A DNA stretch of 64,000 nucleotides from Hymenolepis diminuta (GCA_900708905.1 CAADRB010000016.1:230211-294210), one strand, 5' to 3'. Numbered from the stretch's first letter, positions 38,365-52,690 are shown. Notes: generated from the sequence alone by a model not told the origin. Program-made: numbers and translations.

Positions 38365-41300
38365 TTAGTTGAGAAGGTCTCTGCGCACACGGCCACACCT
38401 GTTCTCTACGCGATCGGTTACATTATATGAATTTGAAAAAATTTAAAACTTGCGTCATTTTCGTGCCCAATAAATAAGGTATTTTATTTTTGATGCATTA
38501 AAAAATGTTTAATTCTTTACTTCAGCTTATAATTTTTCTCAAACTTGACAGCCTTATAAAGAATGCATAATTAAAACCCTTCGGTAATATCCAAAAGTCC
38601 TAGGTGTTTAAAGTTTTGTAGGCCAATGGGTTTATTTAAATCTCAGCAATAAAAGCACCTGTTTGGAAGTCAAAGATGCCACTTCAATTTATAGATCCTC
38701 TGAGTTATTAATTGAATGAAGTTGCGGTTCGGCTGTAGTTATCCTTGTCTACGAAACTAGCAGGATGATGCAACCTTTCATAATAGAGTTAATATCAAAG
38801 AAAATTTGTAAATATCTTTACTCATGAATGCACTCCCTGAATCTAATGAGCTTTGATTGTATTAGGCACTTTGCAGGCACCATGTATAATAAAGCATCAT
38901 TGAAAAATTTATTAGATGGATCCACTAAGCAGGATCTCTGCTAATATTTGTTCATCAAAGATGATTCTTCTAAGATTAACCTTTTTGAGGCATTCAAGAT
39001 AGCCCTATTTGAATAGTCAATGAACAAACTGGACAGTTAGTTTTAGCTGTGCGAAATTGAGTTTATCTATCTGCCAAACTGCGTGACGTTATAAGCCCAA
39101 ACAAATACAGTCATTAATTCTTAGAAGGTAGCTTTATTCAACTGGAAGTTAAAAGTTTGCATATTAGTATCTTGCTATTCGTCTAAATATCAACTGAATT
39201 AACCGAAGTAAAGACTTTGCTGCACTAAATCTAATGTTCATAAGTAAAAGACAGTGGAATTCCACGATTTCAAACCTTTAATGTTTCTGTCTATATCTTG
39301 AGAATAAACTTCTAGTAGATTAGTATTCGGACCTCATTTACCATTTTAAAGGACTTAAGACGACACTGGTTCAAAATAGATCAGCCTATAAATTGTTGAA
39401 ACATCGACTCTCTGTACTGTTCAAAAAAATGTCAAAAAGTCTTAACAAATGCCCATTCATTTATCAAAATACATACATTAGAAAACAAATCCAAGGTCAA
39501 GTGGTAGACCTGAGCGATGTAAAATATTATTAGCCAAATTATGATTAAATAACATCCAAAATCATACGAAACCTATCGCATATCAACCCGTATAATTCAG
39601 AGTTAAGGGAGACCGCCAAACGTGATATCGGCTGTTGAAAATGTTTGGCTACATTAATCATCGTCAATAACACCACGTCGGTTAGACTTATCACATGATC
39701 TATCTGATTTCCAGGATTTAAATTGTAAAAGAATATTTGCTTTGGTAAAGTTTGTGGATAAGCATCCTAAAATAAGAAAAAATAGTCAAAATAAAATTTA
39801 CATACTGGGATCAAAATAAGTGTCCTGAAATCCGGGTCAACTTTTACTCCTAAAAGTAAACATTTAGTTGAACAGTGCTTGCAATCCAAGAGTTTATTTG
39901 AGGGGTCATTCAGAGCTCCTAATATTTGAACTAGCTCTTGTCGCAGCATATAAATTGACAGAGTTAGCAATTTCACGCAAATTAACTACAATCACAAGTC
40001 TAATTTGAATCCGATAATTCTAATCAAGTAAATTTGATAAATTCAAAAGTAATTAAATTTAATATTATAGAATTTAAGACACAATAGAATATTACTTATT
40101 AGAACCTATGGAAGAAGACAGCATTTAAATACATTCCTTTTTTAGGTAGAAGCACCAAATTTTTGTTATTTAAATAAAATTCAAATAATAGATCAATACA
40201 ATTTTATAGAGAGAAATTACCATGATAATGAATTATATATATATTTGTTAAAAAAGTCGGTGCTTTTTGAATAGTTTACAGGCTCAAAAATAATAATTTT
40301 TGATTTATTTCCACTGTTTAAGCATATCTTGAATGTAGCTTAATGAAAATGAACGGTTTATTGTGAGTACTGACCACGTGTTTTATTTCCCCAGAAAAAG
40401 GTATTTTTTGAATGATTCCAACTTCAATTCTTTGGTTTTTTCATAGACCCGCATAATTAGCGGAATATTTTTTAGAAAGAAATATAAAAATTTTGTAGAA
40501 AAATTTAAATTTGTAAATTATTAGTGTTTGTTGTTTCATTATTTAACAGTTTCATAAGTTGTCTGTTATAAAAAAAACAATATTTATCGAACTGATTGTC
40601 TGCCAAAAAATGAAAGGTGATGAAATGTTTTTGTGATATTTTAAATCTTAAAAATCTCCAACAAAACTCCCAATTTTTCAAACTTTCAACAAACGCACAA
40701 ATCAACTTCCTGCCTCCATACCTGTCAAATGGTTCCTCCATAAAGCCTAATATCACCTTCACCAGAAACAGCTGAAACTTAAACTGTGGTTCAATCCAGG
40801 CAACCAGGTGCTTTTAAAACCACTGAAAAGAAACGATTCAGCAATGTATTGACGATCGAAGAAACGGCATAAAATGTGTCTTTTAATTTCATCACTTTTA
40901 GCCTGCTTTTCTTGTTTAACCTAAGATTTGCTATCTACTTTCTCAATACAATAATCTTCCAACGCCGTAACCTCTGGCATGAATTGGCAACAATCTTAGA
41001 CCATTTCTCGGTCTCAGCACTGTACCACATGCTTGCATCTCAAAACTGGAATAGAGTTAATACTTATTTAATTGAAACACTTAATTTAAGAATTATTTTC
41101 CGATTGAATTTTCGTAAGTGGTTGTTTTTATCTCTGAGTTTGATGTTAGACAGCTTGACAATGTCGTAACCATAATCGACCTTCCAGATCGGTTCGTCTA
41201 TCCAAACTCCTAGGGGAATTCAAATAATCATCCCACAACACGTATTTTATAAAGTTAGACTCTTCTTCGCTGTGGAGAATGTCTGGCAGTCTACATTTTG

Positions 41301-43241
41301 CCCTCATGATACATCTGCCCAGTAGATATCGCTAGGCTACAATTGACACAGACTCGAAGAGAGATAAGAATGAGAGAGAATGTGGTCATTACAAGTAGCC
41401 TAAGTAAAACAAGGGTTCAATAGAGAAAATTTAAACAATGTGAGGGGATACAAGTGTCTTAAAGCAAATAATGGAAAAGAGGAGAGAGGAAAAGTTTCCA
41501 GAATGTTCAGCTCAGCTCGAGTGTCGTTAGATGCTCATTTGGGCTTCTCGATTGGAAAACTTTTTCAAAGCATGTAGAAATTACTCAGTAGAAGGGTAGA
41601 ACATGGTTGGGTGATTAATACTGCAATCATTCAGATTGGCAAGAAAGATTATAAGTATAGATCTCTGGCTCATCATTGCGATTTTCATACATGCCCTTAC
41701 ATTGGTCCAAGAAATTATATTACCTAGACAAAGACTTGAAATGGGAATAGGAGTTGTCACCATGATATTGAGGATTAGGGATAAAACACCGTCAGGCGAA
41801 CAACAGGTTTTGTCCCAAATAACTGTCAGGTTGTGACAATCAGTAAGAAGTGAGTACTTCGAGAAAAGCATAAGCCTGCCTCTTTGGCCTTTGCATAATT
41901 AGGTATATTTTTTCTCCTTAGTTTTAAATTACATTGGGATAATCTTAAAGTAGAACTTGAAAACATGATAATTAACCACTTCGGCAACTCCATCTAATCT
42001 GGCTGCCTTGAAATGTCCGTGCATTTTTAGTTGAATTCTGTTGTGACATCAGCTTCTGACTGCGGGACTTTTTCGATGACTGTAAGTCATTAGCTCAATT
42101 GTTTTAATTGCGTATATTTTGACTAGAGCTATATTTTTGAATTATCTTGAATGTTATAATAGCCATATTCTCTTGTTTTTGAGATTTTCAGCGATTTTTG
42201 CAGATTCTTTGTTGGTAGAAACTGGTCTCTTGTTATGCTTTGAAAATTTTCCAAAATATTATCAAACGTCTTGTATTCATTTACGTTCCTCTTCACGTTT
42301 GAAGGATTTTGATTAAAAAATTTGTTTCCTTCACAGTTACAAACTTCTTGAATGGACAGAACTGGAAGAAATGGCGTTCGTTAAAGACGGAGAGACAGAG
42401 GATGGATGAATTTTCCGTTTGAGGGGATTCAATTGACTTTGGTGAATTGCATAACTTTTAAAGTTTCGATTTCTTTTGTTTCATTTTGAAAAATAAATAT
42501 ATTCATCTTCAGATCCTCAATCCGGCAGCTCTTCAAATGTGTGATGTTTGATTCTCATGTTTCTCTAATGTTCTTTTCGACTGTTTTAAAAATTAACCCA
42601 TTTCCACTTTTTTTAACTCATTAATAGTCAATTCTTTTCCGCTTTTAATTATCCCGACAGTCTTCTGACACTATCTATAAAAATTCAGGTAAATCCTCTC
42701 CCTTACCCAATTCTAGCTTTCTCATCTTCAACTCTTACGGTCGGTTCCTTCAGCCACCTCCTAATCTCCACATTTTAGCACTCTTGTAATACCACGCAAT
42801 CCCCTTTTTGCTGCTTGCTATTTGTAGAATTGCACTTACTGTCCTTAATATCTAACTCCTTAGAAACTATTCAAAGTGCCTAAATTAAAAATGTACACGT
42901 ATCGAAAGTTAGGAACGAATACAAACTAGCTGTTCTTCGACTTTCACTCCATCTACACTTAATTAAACTTTATAGCCTCTGATTATACAATATTAGCATA
43001 ATTTTCGTTAGGAATGTAAGAGATAAAGAATTTTAATTTTTAAAATTAAAGTACAAGAAACTATAAATAAAACAGCTGCGCATTGATTTATTTCACTTTC
43101 TTTCTCATCATGATTATCAATAATACATCTGTCTTGCTTTCCCGCCATTGAATGTCCGTACTTTTGACATAATTGCACAACATTCTTTAATTGCATTTTT
43201 AATAAAAGAAATAAAATGGAGGTCATCATAGCTGACAAAGT

Positions 43242-43672
43242 TTAAATGAAAGCAATGCTGGGGATATCCGGGTGATTTTTAACATATTCTGCAAATGTGT
43301 TAGGGCTAAATTTGGACGCAAAGTAAGGCATTGGTTTTCCACTTCTCTCAGCAAGAAAACCCATAATAACCACTATGATCTGAGACAGGCTCTTAAAATG
43401 AACCCGGTGCCTGATAAGACGGACGCTGTCGCGATAAACGTACATCTTCCCTCCACCACACGGATAAGTCGGCTGAAATTTAAAACATTTGTAATTTGCT
43501 GAAAAGTTCAACTTACGGTGAGGTAGAATAAGAATTTAATATTTTCACTGCCTTTAGAGGATAAGGTTAAACGGCGGTCAATGCAATTCTCGTAATGTAG
43601 CAATTCATTTGAATGATGATTAAATTGGTCTGCAATGGCTACTAATTCAGTGAGCAGAATATCCTCCAACAT
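43242..43672 (-). CDS. Small two-exon gene of unknown function (128 residues)
   Basis: Exons 43517-43672 (52 codons) and 43242-43472 (76 codons plus stop) are separated by a 44-nt intron with good sites (GTAAGTTG to AAATTTCAG) and join in phase 0. The protein starts MLEDILLTELVAIADQ, contains YPCGGGKMYVYRD and RVHFKSLSQIIVVIMG, and ends PDIPSIAFI. The spacing of YRD and FKSL loosely recalls a doublecortin-like domain, but this is too weak to call. A splice-acceptor-like ATCAG ends one base before the ATG, so an upstream exon or trans-splicing is possible. Support comes from codon-like composition across both exons and the splice sites. Confidence 0.58.
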
Positions 43673-46600
43673 TCTGATTAATTAAGCTTTGAAGAGCAAT
43701 AGCTGTTTACATACACAGTATAGAAATATATAATTATAAATGTGCAATTTCTGCATGTGATCATGAGGTGTGCTTGATTGCCGTTAGAGCCAGTATCGAG
43801 CGACAAATGATCGTTATAGATTAGTGCTAGATTTGTATTTAAGTTATAAAAAGTTAATTTTGTTCTAGAGAAAAACTCCACATAAAAACTACAGATATCT
43901 TATTCAATCTCAAACTTATAAGAATCGAGTCTTGAGGCTGATAAATTTCATTCCCAAAAATACTAGCTGATATATAATAAACAATGTTAAATTAAGCAGG
44001 GAAAACTACATGGCTCGGTTATTTTATGAATATATCTCTGATTACCTCAACAAGTAATTGAATAAAATGGACCAAGTCTCACCCGTAAGTTTATGGATTA
44101 AACAGTTTACTTTCAGTACCAAACATAAACTTTAAGAGACTGAAAAGTAAGTATACCTATTTTGAAAAGCGGTCACCTTAATCCTTAAAATTATAACTTG
44201 AATATTTTACTCTTACTATGTGCTGTTTTCTATTTCCCTCTTTTATCTCCTTCAAGAATTTCTTGCGTTTCTTACCCCAAAGTTTAATTTTTGTGAAGAT
44301 ATTCCCGAAATCTGATAGGCAATTATTATTAAAATAAAATAAGTAGTAATTGCTGCTTTTGAGTTGTCACTAAACTAATTTGAAATGATGTTTCAGATTG
44401 ATAAATTTTTTTTATTCTCTGCTAGGGCACAGAGTATATGCTCGAGAAACCCACAACGGAATAGAAAAGTTTTCAATGCAGATTTCTCCAGTACGCATCA
44501 AGAGCTTAATTGTGCCTTCTCCTCGCTCACCTACAGTGTGAGAATGAGCCATTTAACTCAATACGTTTAGCAAGGTACCTATAAATATCTTTTTTCGGGC
44601 CTTAAGTACAAAATAGTGCCTTTTTTCTAAAAAACTCCTCAAAGAATTATCTGGAGATTTACCTGCCGTTTTGTTTTTGAGAGGCAAGATTTCCTATGGT
44701 GAAATTTCGCAGCCAGCACTTTAAAAATTGTACATAATTTGCTTCTAATGTTTAAACAATAGCTAAGTAGACGCTATTTTATTATCTACCGTAAGACAAA
44801 ATTCCTTCTTTGTTAAGACCACTCTTAAATGAATATTGTTATGTGTACTGACTCCATCAGGTCAAAATTCTTTCGCTATTCAGTTAGTAAATTGAAATTT
44901 TCAAATAAAGTTGTTAAATAGCCGCCTTTTGAGACTGTTGCAACTGCAAAAATTACGGCATTACAACAATTTAATAAAAAAATAATGAAATTTAATTAGC
45001 ATTTCTTACAAAGGATATATGTCCCATATTGCTAAGTACTTGCACCACAGAGGAAAGTATTAATCATTTCGACATTCGACATTTGATTTAAAGTTAAAAA
45101 AATGCTCACAAGAGATTCTTTAGGAACTAATTAGCCGTTGCGGTTTAAGCGGTCACCTAAAGTGAAAGCTTTGTATTGTAAAACTAGAGATATTATTAAT
45201 TCCTTAGGCAAAGCTTAATGATTTTGAATTTTCTTGATTTCGAAATGCATGGACAGACAGATGAAGCCAAATGATCCGTCTAGAATTTCTAATTAATATC
45301 CGAGTTGCTAATCCTTCAGCTTGAAAGAGCTGGATCTACGTCATAGTTCTGCTAAATTGCAAGATAGGGTTTGCCCGATTATTAACAACGAATTTATTTT
45401 GCATCACATTTCCCTGAAGTATTTATGCTATGAATACGAATTGCTGAAGTTCGGATAAGACCGTACAAATTGTTTGATCTTTGAAAGTAGAACGGAATTA
45501 AAGTGAAAAAGCTGACTATCTTAATGAAATAATTGAGCCAAAAGCACTATAAATTAGGACATGACCTTGATTAGTAATTCAGGGCAAAATTTATAGAATG
45601 TGAAGTTTTGATGGTGAATTAGTGAAATGCTTACTAAGAAGAAAATCTTGAACCCAATCCTTTCGACGCCTTCCATTTATTATTTGTTAAAAATTGCTTA
45701 CTCAACTTCGTTGCCCTCACACACGAAAAATTTACAATTTTTAATGCATTGCTCTGAGTTATTATAATATAATAATTTTAATAGTAGTATTGCAAAATAG
45801 TATCAATTTGCAGGAATTTGTATTTTTGAGAAATGTTCAAAAAGACCACGAATTTCGTTTTTATCGTTGAAAATAATATGATGCAAATGCATTCATTGTT
45901 TTGGCCATGATGAATAAGATATGAATTTCATTTCAGACAAACATAATTTTATTCCTCATAAATATTTACTTAAATACTATTCAGTAGGCAATGTGCTTTC
46001 TTTAGCAGATACTTATACCCGAAGTGGAATTTGTGAACAACACCACATGCCTTACAATCTGCCTTTTAAATTACACCCAAAGTTTAACAAAATTTCAAAG
46101 AACTGAGTACAAAAACTTATAATTAAATTTTCTCTTTCGGGCTTCTTTTATATTACTAAAAGCATGAATTTTTAAAATATATCCAAGTAATTCAATTATT
46201 GTTTTCAGCTATTACAAGGTGAAATTTTACAGACATGTTGCCAGCTCAAACTATGTAAAAAACAACACTTAATAGATGCTCATAGAGTTAGTAGTTTTAA
46301 ATACTTTCAAATGGCATGCAATAAGCAATACGTAAGAATTTGTAATTGTAAATAGGTAAATGAAATTAAATTAATGAAAAATCTTTTTTGATTTTATATG
46401 AAAATATCGGCAAATTTGATAATAGAGGTTTTAAATCCATAAAAATGAAACATTTTGAAATCCATTTTAAAATAAATAAATTTTTTGGTTATGAGAGTAA
46501 ACAATGAGATTTTCGCTATTTTAGTGTATTTAGTAAAATTTTTTATTTATTCTAAAGTCTACTTTATATTTAAGAAATTATCGAATTAATCTAATTTATT

Positions 46601-49600
46601 AGAGGATGTTAAAATTATAAATTTCATTTAATGGACATAATGAATTTATTACAAACAGCCATTTAATTTATAGCCCCACATTCAAAATTAGCTTATTGTT
46701 TAGTTAATTTAAACAAATGAAATTACAACTAAAATTCAGGTTGGACAAAAGACAATTTATTCAGGTGTGTTTATGAAATTTATAAAAATTAAGAAATGAG
46801 TGTGAAGAATTTTAAATAAAAAATTATTAATTTACTTTAAATTCACGTTCAACAAGTTAGTTGACAATTTAAAATGAGGGTAAAATAGACTAAAATTTTT
46901 AAAATTAATTAATATCACTTTTAAAATTATTGAAATAAAATTCGAAAACTCAATTAATATTGAGATTTTGCATACTTAAAATTAAAATGTAGGATAGGAA
47001 ACTTTGATTAAAATCTAAATTTATGCTTTAATATTTTTTAAATTATAAGGTGTTTTGTATATTTGGAAGTTTGCAAGCGACAAATATTTGTCGGCGGCGA
47101 TTATTTTCAAGCTTTATTTAACGCAAAACATCTGAAAGCACATTAAAACCGCTCAAAACCTCCAAACGATTCCTGTGAATCGGTCAAATTTCTAAAGTTT
47201 GCTTTAAACAGGTTGGATTTTTATTTGCATACACTCATGTTACTACTAACCCTGATCATAAGTAACCCTCCGCTATGAAGCGAAATGTGGCAGAGGTATT
47301 AACTGTTACTAAAATAAAATCTAGTCTTAATTTAAATACGCAGAAGAAATTTTATAATGCTTTGACGTAATAGGAACCGAAATCCAGAAAAAATTGGGAG
47401 CAGTTTTAAAATCGTAATTTCAAAATTAATTTGCTCGAAAACTGATTTAACAAAGACATGCTTTATCGGATGACGAGATTACGAAAAACGATTTTTTTCT
47501 TTTTAATTCTCGGTAGACCTTCGTTCAAGTGAATCTTTTCTTATGGTTTTAAACTTGACATCTAAATACTTACGCAGCGAATGCTCATGAAAAAAGGCTG
47601 AGGCTTTAGAAATCATTCTTGCAATAAAACTGAAATTAAATAATCTGATAGTCACGGAGTGGATGATAAACAAATTTAAAGTCCCACGGAAGCAATCGAG
47701 AGAGGACTTGATGTGAACAACACCTTAAAAATGATGCAGTTGATTTTTTTCTTTTTCTAGATATCCTTCGAGTTGATATGAATGTTTTAAGAAATGCAAA
47801 GCTGCTGAATTTTCTGAATCGATTCCGGAAAAGCAATTAACGTCAACGAGTGTAAATACATAACTGAGAATCCACTGACCTTTAATTAAGGAAGAGCCAT
47901 TTTATATTTTAGATCTTAAAAATGATACAGAAAGACATCTAAACATTTTGTAGATCAACTTTCAAGAATCAATTATGTGCAGAAATACACCACAAAAATT
48001 ATATAATATATATAGGTATATTTATATATAAATTGCCTGCCGCATCGCTCTTATATCAAAACTGTAAATTGTAAAGTATTATATAAATTCATTCTCCTTT
48101 CTTATCAGTTGAAAGAAAAAATGAAGTACCGTAGCAAGAACGGAAAATCTAGATTGGAAAATCGATCAAAAAGCACTGAAAATTGTAGGCAAGTATTTTT
48201 TGCAACCGAGGGGACTGATAAGATATTAATTTTGGAATGTGAGGTACCTATTTTATTGATACTATACGACCTAAATCCAAAAATCAGACGGGACAAGGCC
48301 TTTTGATGCTGGGACTTTGCTCTCAGCATCATTCTGATTCCCTCCTCTTTATCGTTTATTGGATTTTCTGTTATTGGATTTTGACTGCTTTCCACAATTA
48401 CAAACGGTCAACTTTTTGTATTACCGTGGCAATAATAAAATGTTACTTAAATCAATATCAAGTGGAGGATATCGTGAAAAATTGAAATACTATGTATTAA
48501 ATTTCTTCGATTTTTATAAAATATTTGACCTTAAATCTGTTGATGAACCTGCTTTAATTTATTGAGATGAAATTCTATATCTCCATACTATATATAATTA
48601 CATAGAATTAATTCTTAATTTGAACATATTTACAAAATGCGGTACTAGTAAAATATGTTTGAAGTAATTTCTAAAAATAAGATATCAGCACAGGTATTTT
48701 TATGCTTCTAAAAAATCCTTCAATAAACTCTAGTAAATATATTTTTGTTAAAAAGAAATTAATTTTATTGATTATCATCAAAGAAATCTTTACTTTAAGC
48801 TTGTAAGCCTGTAAAATGTTAGTAAATTTTTCTTCACATATTCATATATCAATGCATATAATACAAATATAATGACTTAGTCCCATTGTATGTAAACAAA
48901 CAAATTCTACATATTTCGCAAAAAATATGTCAAAAATCAAAGAGATTTATCTCAGGTTCAAATAAGATAATAAATTTTCTTTTGTACTGAAGATGTTTCT
49001 TAAAAGGGGGCTCCAAAAATGAAGAATGCATAAAATATAATCAGCATATAAACCAGGACTGATTTGTACCATTGAACTAGACAGCCTCCGACCTAATTTC
49101 AGCCAAGATATTTCGAATAACATTACTACAGTGCTAAATAAAGTAACTTAGCTACAATACCTTAGTTCATATGGCCGAAGAATAATCCGATTGTATAAAA
49201 AGCGAATGCTGTTGATCTCTGAAGAGGATAACTCATCTCAAACCTGCTAGTCATTTTAACTATTAACTTCCCGAAATATTAATTTTTATTGTATAGCTTA
49301 GCATTCCTTTGATTGAACGAAATAATAATGCATTGTTATTATACATAAGTTGAAAAACCTCATTGAATGAATAAAAAAGAGCTTGGAAAATGTGTGGAAA
49401 TTCGGATAGCAGTCCCGGATTCTGCATTTTGAATTCAAATTAGTGATAAAATTTTGGAATGTAAACAGTTTTTTAATTTTTGGGAGATCAGTTTAATGTG
49501 CAATGTGTTAGCATAAATTAACACGGCAAAAATGGTGGAAAAAACGTTGAAATTCATTAAATACCAAGCACTAGAATTAATTTTTCGAATTCAAACATCT

Positions 49601-50829
49601 CAAGCTAACTATAAGACTAATTTTAAAAAAGTGTTAGTAATCGTATCCTAGAGCCTCTAAGTTGAGAAAATCACATTTACCATGATTATTCAGTGCTGAT
49701 GGTTGTTCATGGCATTTGGTGTACGCCAATGAGTATTGTCCAACTGATCAATGGCTTGTCAGGCTTGTGCATTAACACTGTGATACTTGTCTTTCAGTCA
49801 AAGAAGAGGGGAAACACAAGTTTTCATCATTAAAGAAAAAGCTTCTTATGGTTCAATCTGAGCCGTGTGCAGTATAGCGTAATTCATGTTATTTACATTG
49901 AATAACGACCCCCCTATGCGTTTCACAATATTATTCTAAAATCACATTCTCTACGAAAATAGGATAACTTTTCGCCTTTATGCCCCTACAACTCAAATTA
50001 CAAGGGTTCATGTCTAAAATCATTTATTCTCATTTCTCTCTTCAACTGTCCCGTTTCATTTAAAAGTACACCTGCACTCACCCTCACGCGCATCCTTGTT
50101 CAAGTGAGTCATGTGAACTGTCTTAGTATCTACCACTCACATACACATACACTCCTGTACTATTACGGTTCTGTCTTTATCTCTACCTCTTTATTTCTCA
50201 CTACCTTATAAGCCCTAATCTTTATATCATTTTGAAATCTAAGACTCCTCTATTTTGAATAATAGCTGATTCGGTTTACCTTAAATGCATGGATTCAAAG
50301 TACCAAAAATTCAAGTGCTGTATTGAATATGGAAAGAAAAATTTGCTACCAAAGGCAGAATTTCTCCATTGATCTTGAATTAGTATTCCGCAAACAAGTA
50401 ATTTAAATGCATTTATTGTTTGTTGCACGATTAATGCAAATACACATAAAGCAGCCTACGAAAAGCACATACCAACATAGGTAAAATCTGGAATGTAAGC
50501 TTAAAAAACCGGGGTGCGTAAGGTATCTGGATACCTTATATACCAGGGAGCACTTATATTTTTGTAATTTAAGCAGAATCTATGATAATTCATGTCTTTT
50601 CACATCAGAAGATCTCATAGTAGATACTACTATAACTCATGAAATGAAAAGACACTCTGTAACTCTAACTGTGTCCATCAAAGCGAAACACGGCAATTTA
50701 AAATGAGGAGATTTCAAAAAGTCAGTAGATCTTATGTTTGCAAAGTTAGAAAGGAGCTGAATGAGAAGAATGGAGATGAATTGGTCACGAGCTCGAGAGA
50801 AAACAGCATTTCCAACGCTCTGGCCCACT
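43673..50829. other. Gene-poor intergenic stretch
   Basis: This is strongly AT-rich. At 48109-48565 two plus-strand ORFs might be exons or relics (a block ending LILECE before GTACCT, and one containing LLLDFDCF and ending at 48565), but no gene model holds together. Nothing else was recognised. Confidence 0.35.
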
Positions 50830-51735
50830 CACAACGCCTGAGTTTGTGAGAAGAGTGCACGCAAAGATGGACGAAAATTCTGGAAAGTCAATAGACGACA
50901 ACTTGCCACAGATTCTCGAGTGTCTGAAGGAACAGTAATATAAGGGATTTTCTTCATCAAGATCTCGGATATAAATCTCACAAATTCATAGGCGGGATTA
51001 GTTTATATCGACAAAAATAACTCAAGAGAATGGTTTAATGCGTGCAAAATCACTCTTGAACAAATTGAACCACCCAAAAGAAGAGGAGTGTCTCTTGTTT
51101 TTTCCAACAAAGACAACTTCCACCAGGATGAAAGAGTCAATTGAAGAAATCATAGATGGCAGGCTATGTGCGAACGGACCTCACTGAAATTCCAACTGTT
51201 GTGCATGCACGCGAAGTTTCCAACAACCGTGATGGTTTTCAGTGTTGTTAACATCGAGGGAGGGGCACACCATGACCCCTCACATTTTTTCACAAGACCA
51301 TAGAGTCAATGCAGATGCAGATGCCTATGTCGAAACTCTTCAAATTATTGTTAAGCCACCTTGGATAGACAGTGTGGCGAATGGAAGACACCCCCATATT
51401 TTCTAACAAGATTCATTTCCATCCCATGAAGTTCTCAAAATCTAGGATAGGATGGGTGGCCAAGAATTTTCATCAACATGTCACGCCCCACCACACCAAA
51501 TCTATGACCTAACTACTCACCAGATCTTAGTTCTTAGGGTTATTACGTGTGGGGCTGGGGCGGAACATGATTGAAAAGGAGGTTCTTAGGCATCTCCATA
51601 ACACCAAATCCTCATCTTTCATGGAAACAATAATCCGAGTAATGGAGGACATTAATAAAGACTACCTGATGAAAGAACTGCCTTTTGACAAAACAACTAT
51701 CCGCTTATTTCCCGATATTACTTATCAATGAAAAT
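50830..51735 (+). mobile_element. Decayed Tc1/mariner-type transposase remnant
   Basis: Ordered fragments in all three plus frames match a mariner-superfamily transposase: a helix-turn-helix piece (LATDSRVSEGTV) near 50890-50935, then HQDLGYKSH, LNKLNHPKEE, ADAYVETLQIIVKP, a QDSFPSH block corresponding to the second catalytic region, SPDLS/GYYVWG near the third catalytic residue, and a terminal frame at 51549-51731. Several frameshifts and stops make it inactive. The fragment pattern (VNADAYVETL, VKPWID, QQDS.PSH) is closer to the maT/DD37D-like group than to classic mariner. Terminal inverted repeats were not located. Confidence 0.75.
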
Positions 51736-52199
51736 CCGTCACTAACCCAAATGTCATTAAACGCCATTAGTATTTAAATGGATTTAAAAATTAATGCAAA
51801 TCCACGATTAAATATTTTCAGCATGTGTGAGAATGCTGCTATGATTAATTGAGTCGAACAGTGTAGTTGCAATCAAACATTTATCGTGTTTTTCAACCAT
51901 GACCTTCTTCAAACGCCTTCTTTCGCGAACGATAATTAGATGGTTTAAGATCTCATAAAACGCATAGTCACTACTAATTATCGAAATACTGTTTCTTAAC
52001 TGTACTGGCTTCACCTTTGGATACTGCGCACTGGCGTGCTTTGCATTATCTGTATGAAGCATATATCGTAAATTCAGAAAGATTAACTTATTTGGTTTGA
52101 AGGATGAATCTTTCTTCTCCATAATATTTACCTTACATACTCTCTAATCATCACTAAATTTAATTATCTTGCCTTTATAGTAATGTTTGCAAACTTTTA

Positions 52200-52690
52200 A
52201 CTTTTCTTGTGACCCAAGCACTCCATAGACAAACATCGTGTGTTCTCAACTGGCCTATTTCTCATCGATCAGAAAAGGTAAGCATACCTCGGACGATAGT
52301 AGCAGACACCGCTTAGTCGGCCCTGATATTAGCCAGTCTTGTCTGCAGTGGCCCTTCCTTTTCCTACAATCGTCCCGACCAATTAAAGCACGCGTACAAT
52401 TATATCCTTATGCGTGTCCTCACCCAAAGTGTCGATAATAAATAGCCTTCCATTAGACACACACGGACACAGGGGACCCTAGCTCGTCCAACGCATCTCC
52501 CGTTGCTCAATCCTTCTCCTCCAATTCTCTATTTTCCCTTGAGACTCTGTACTGATGTTTATTCAATACAACCTGGTCTACGCAATCCTTGGTGTTCTTT
52601 TTCTTTCATTTACTGTCAGCCATCTGCCGCTACATACTGGTGACTATGCCTAAACAAACTGGTGACCCTGCCACTACAGGTTCAAGGATA
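52200..52690 (+). repeat. LTR-like island ending in a tRNA-Trp-type primer-binding site
   Basis: A GC-richer block stands out from the flanks and ends with TGGTGACCCTGCC at 52660-52672. The first ten or so bases agree closely with the primer-binding site complementary to animal tRNA-Trp, used by several Ty3/gypsy lineages. A gag-pol remnant was not seen downstream, so this may be a 5' LTR plus leader of a truncated element. Confidence 0.35.

Larger units (their letters stand above)
35461..43241. other. Gene-poor intergenic stretch
   Basis: This is AT-rich sequence with no exon I can support. It holds the direct repeat pair at 36500-36778 and 38106-38364. ORFs at 39767-39976, 40505-40762 and 41581-41871 (minus) and 40876-41169 (plus) lack recognisable motifs and are not called. 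Confidence 0.4.

Noticed and set aside
41581..41871. Minus-strand 96-codon ORF
   Set aside because: It overlaps an ORF on the other strand, and I could find no motif, splice site or neighbour supporting it.
48000..48050. AT-rich tract plus AAATTGCCTGCCG resembling the inverted sequence near 57866
   Set aside because: Only 13 bases are shared and no further gypsy pol similarity was seen around it.
50520..50545. Perfect short inverted repeat (AAGGTATC, 2-base loop, GATACCTT) as a terminator or operator
   Set aside because: An 8-base palindrome is expected by chance in 64 kb, and no gene or transposon boundary lies beside it.
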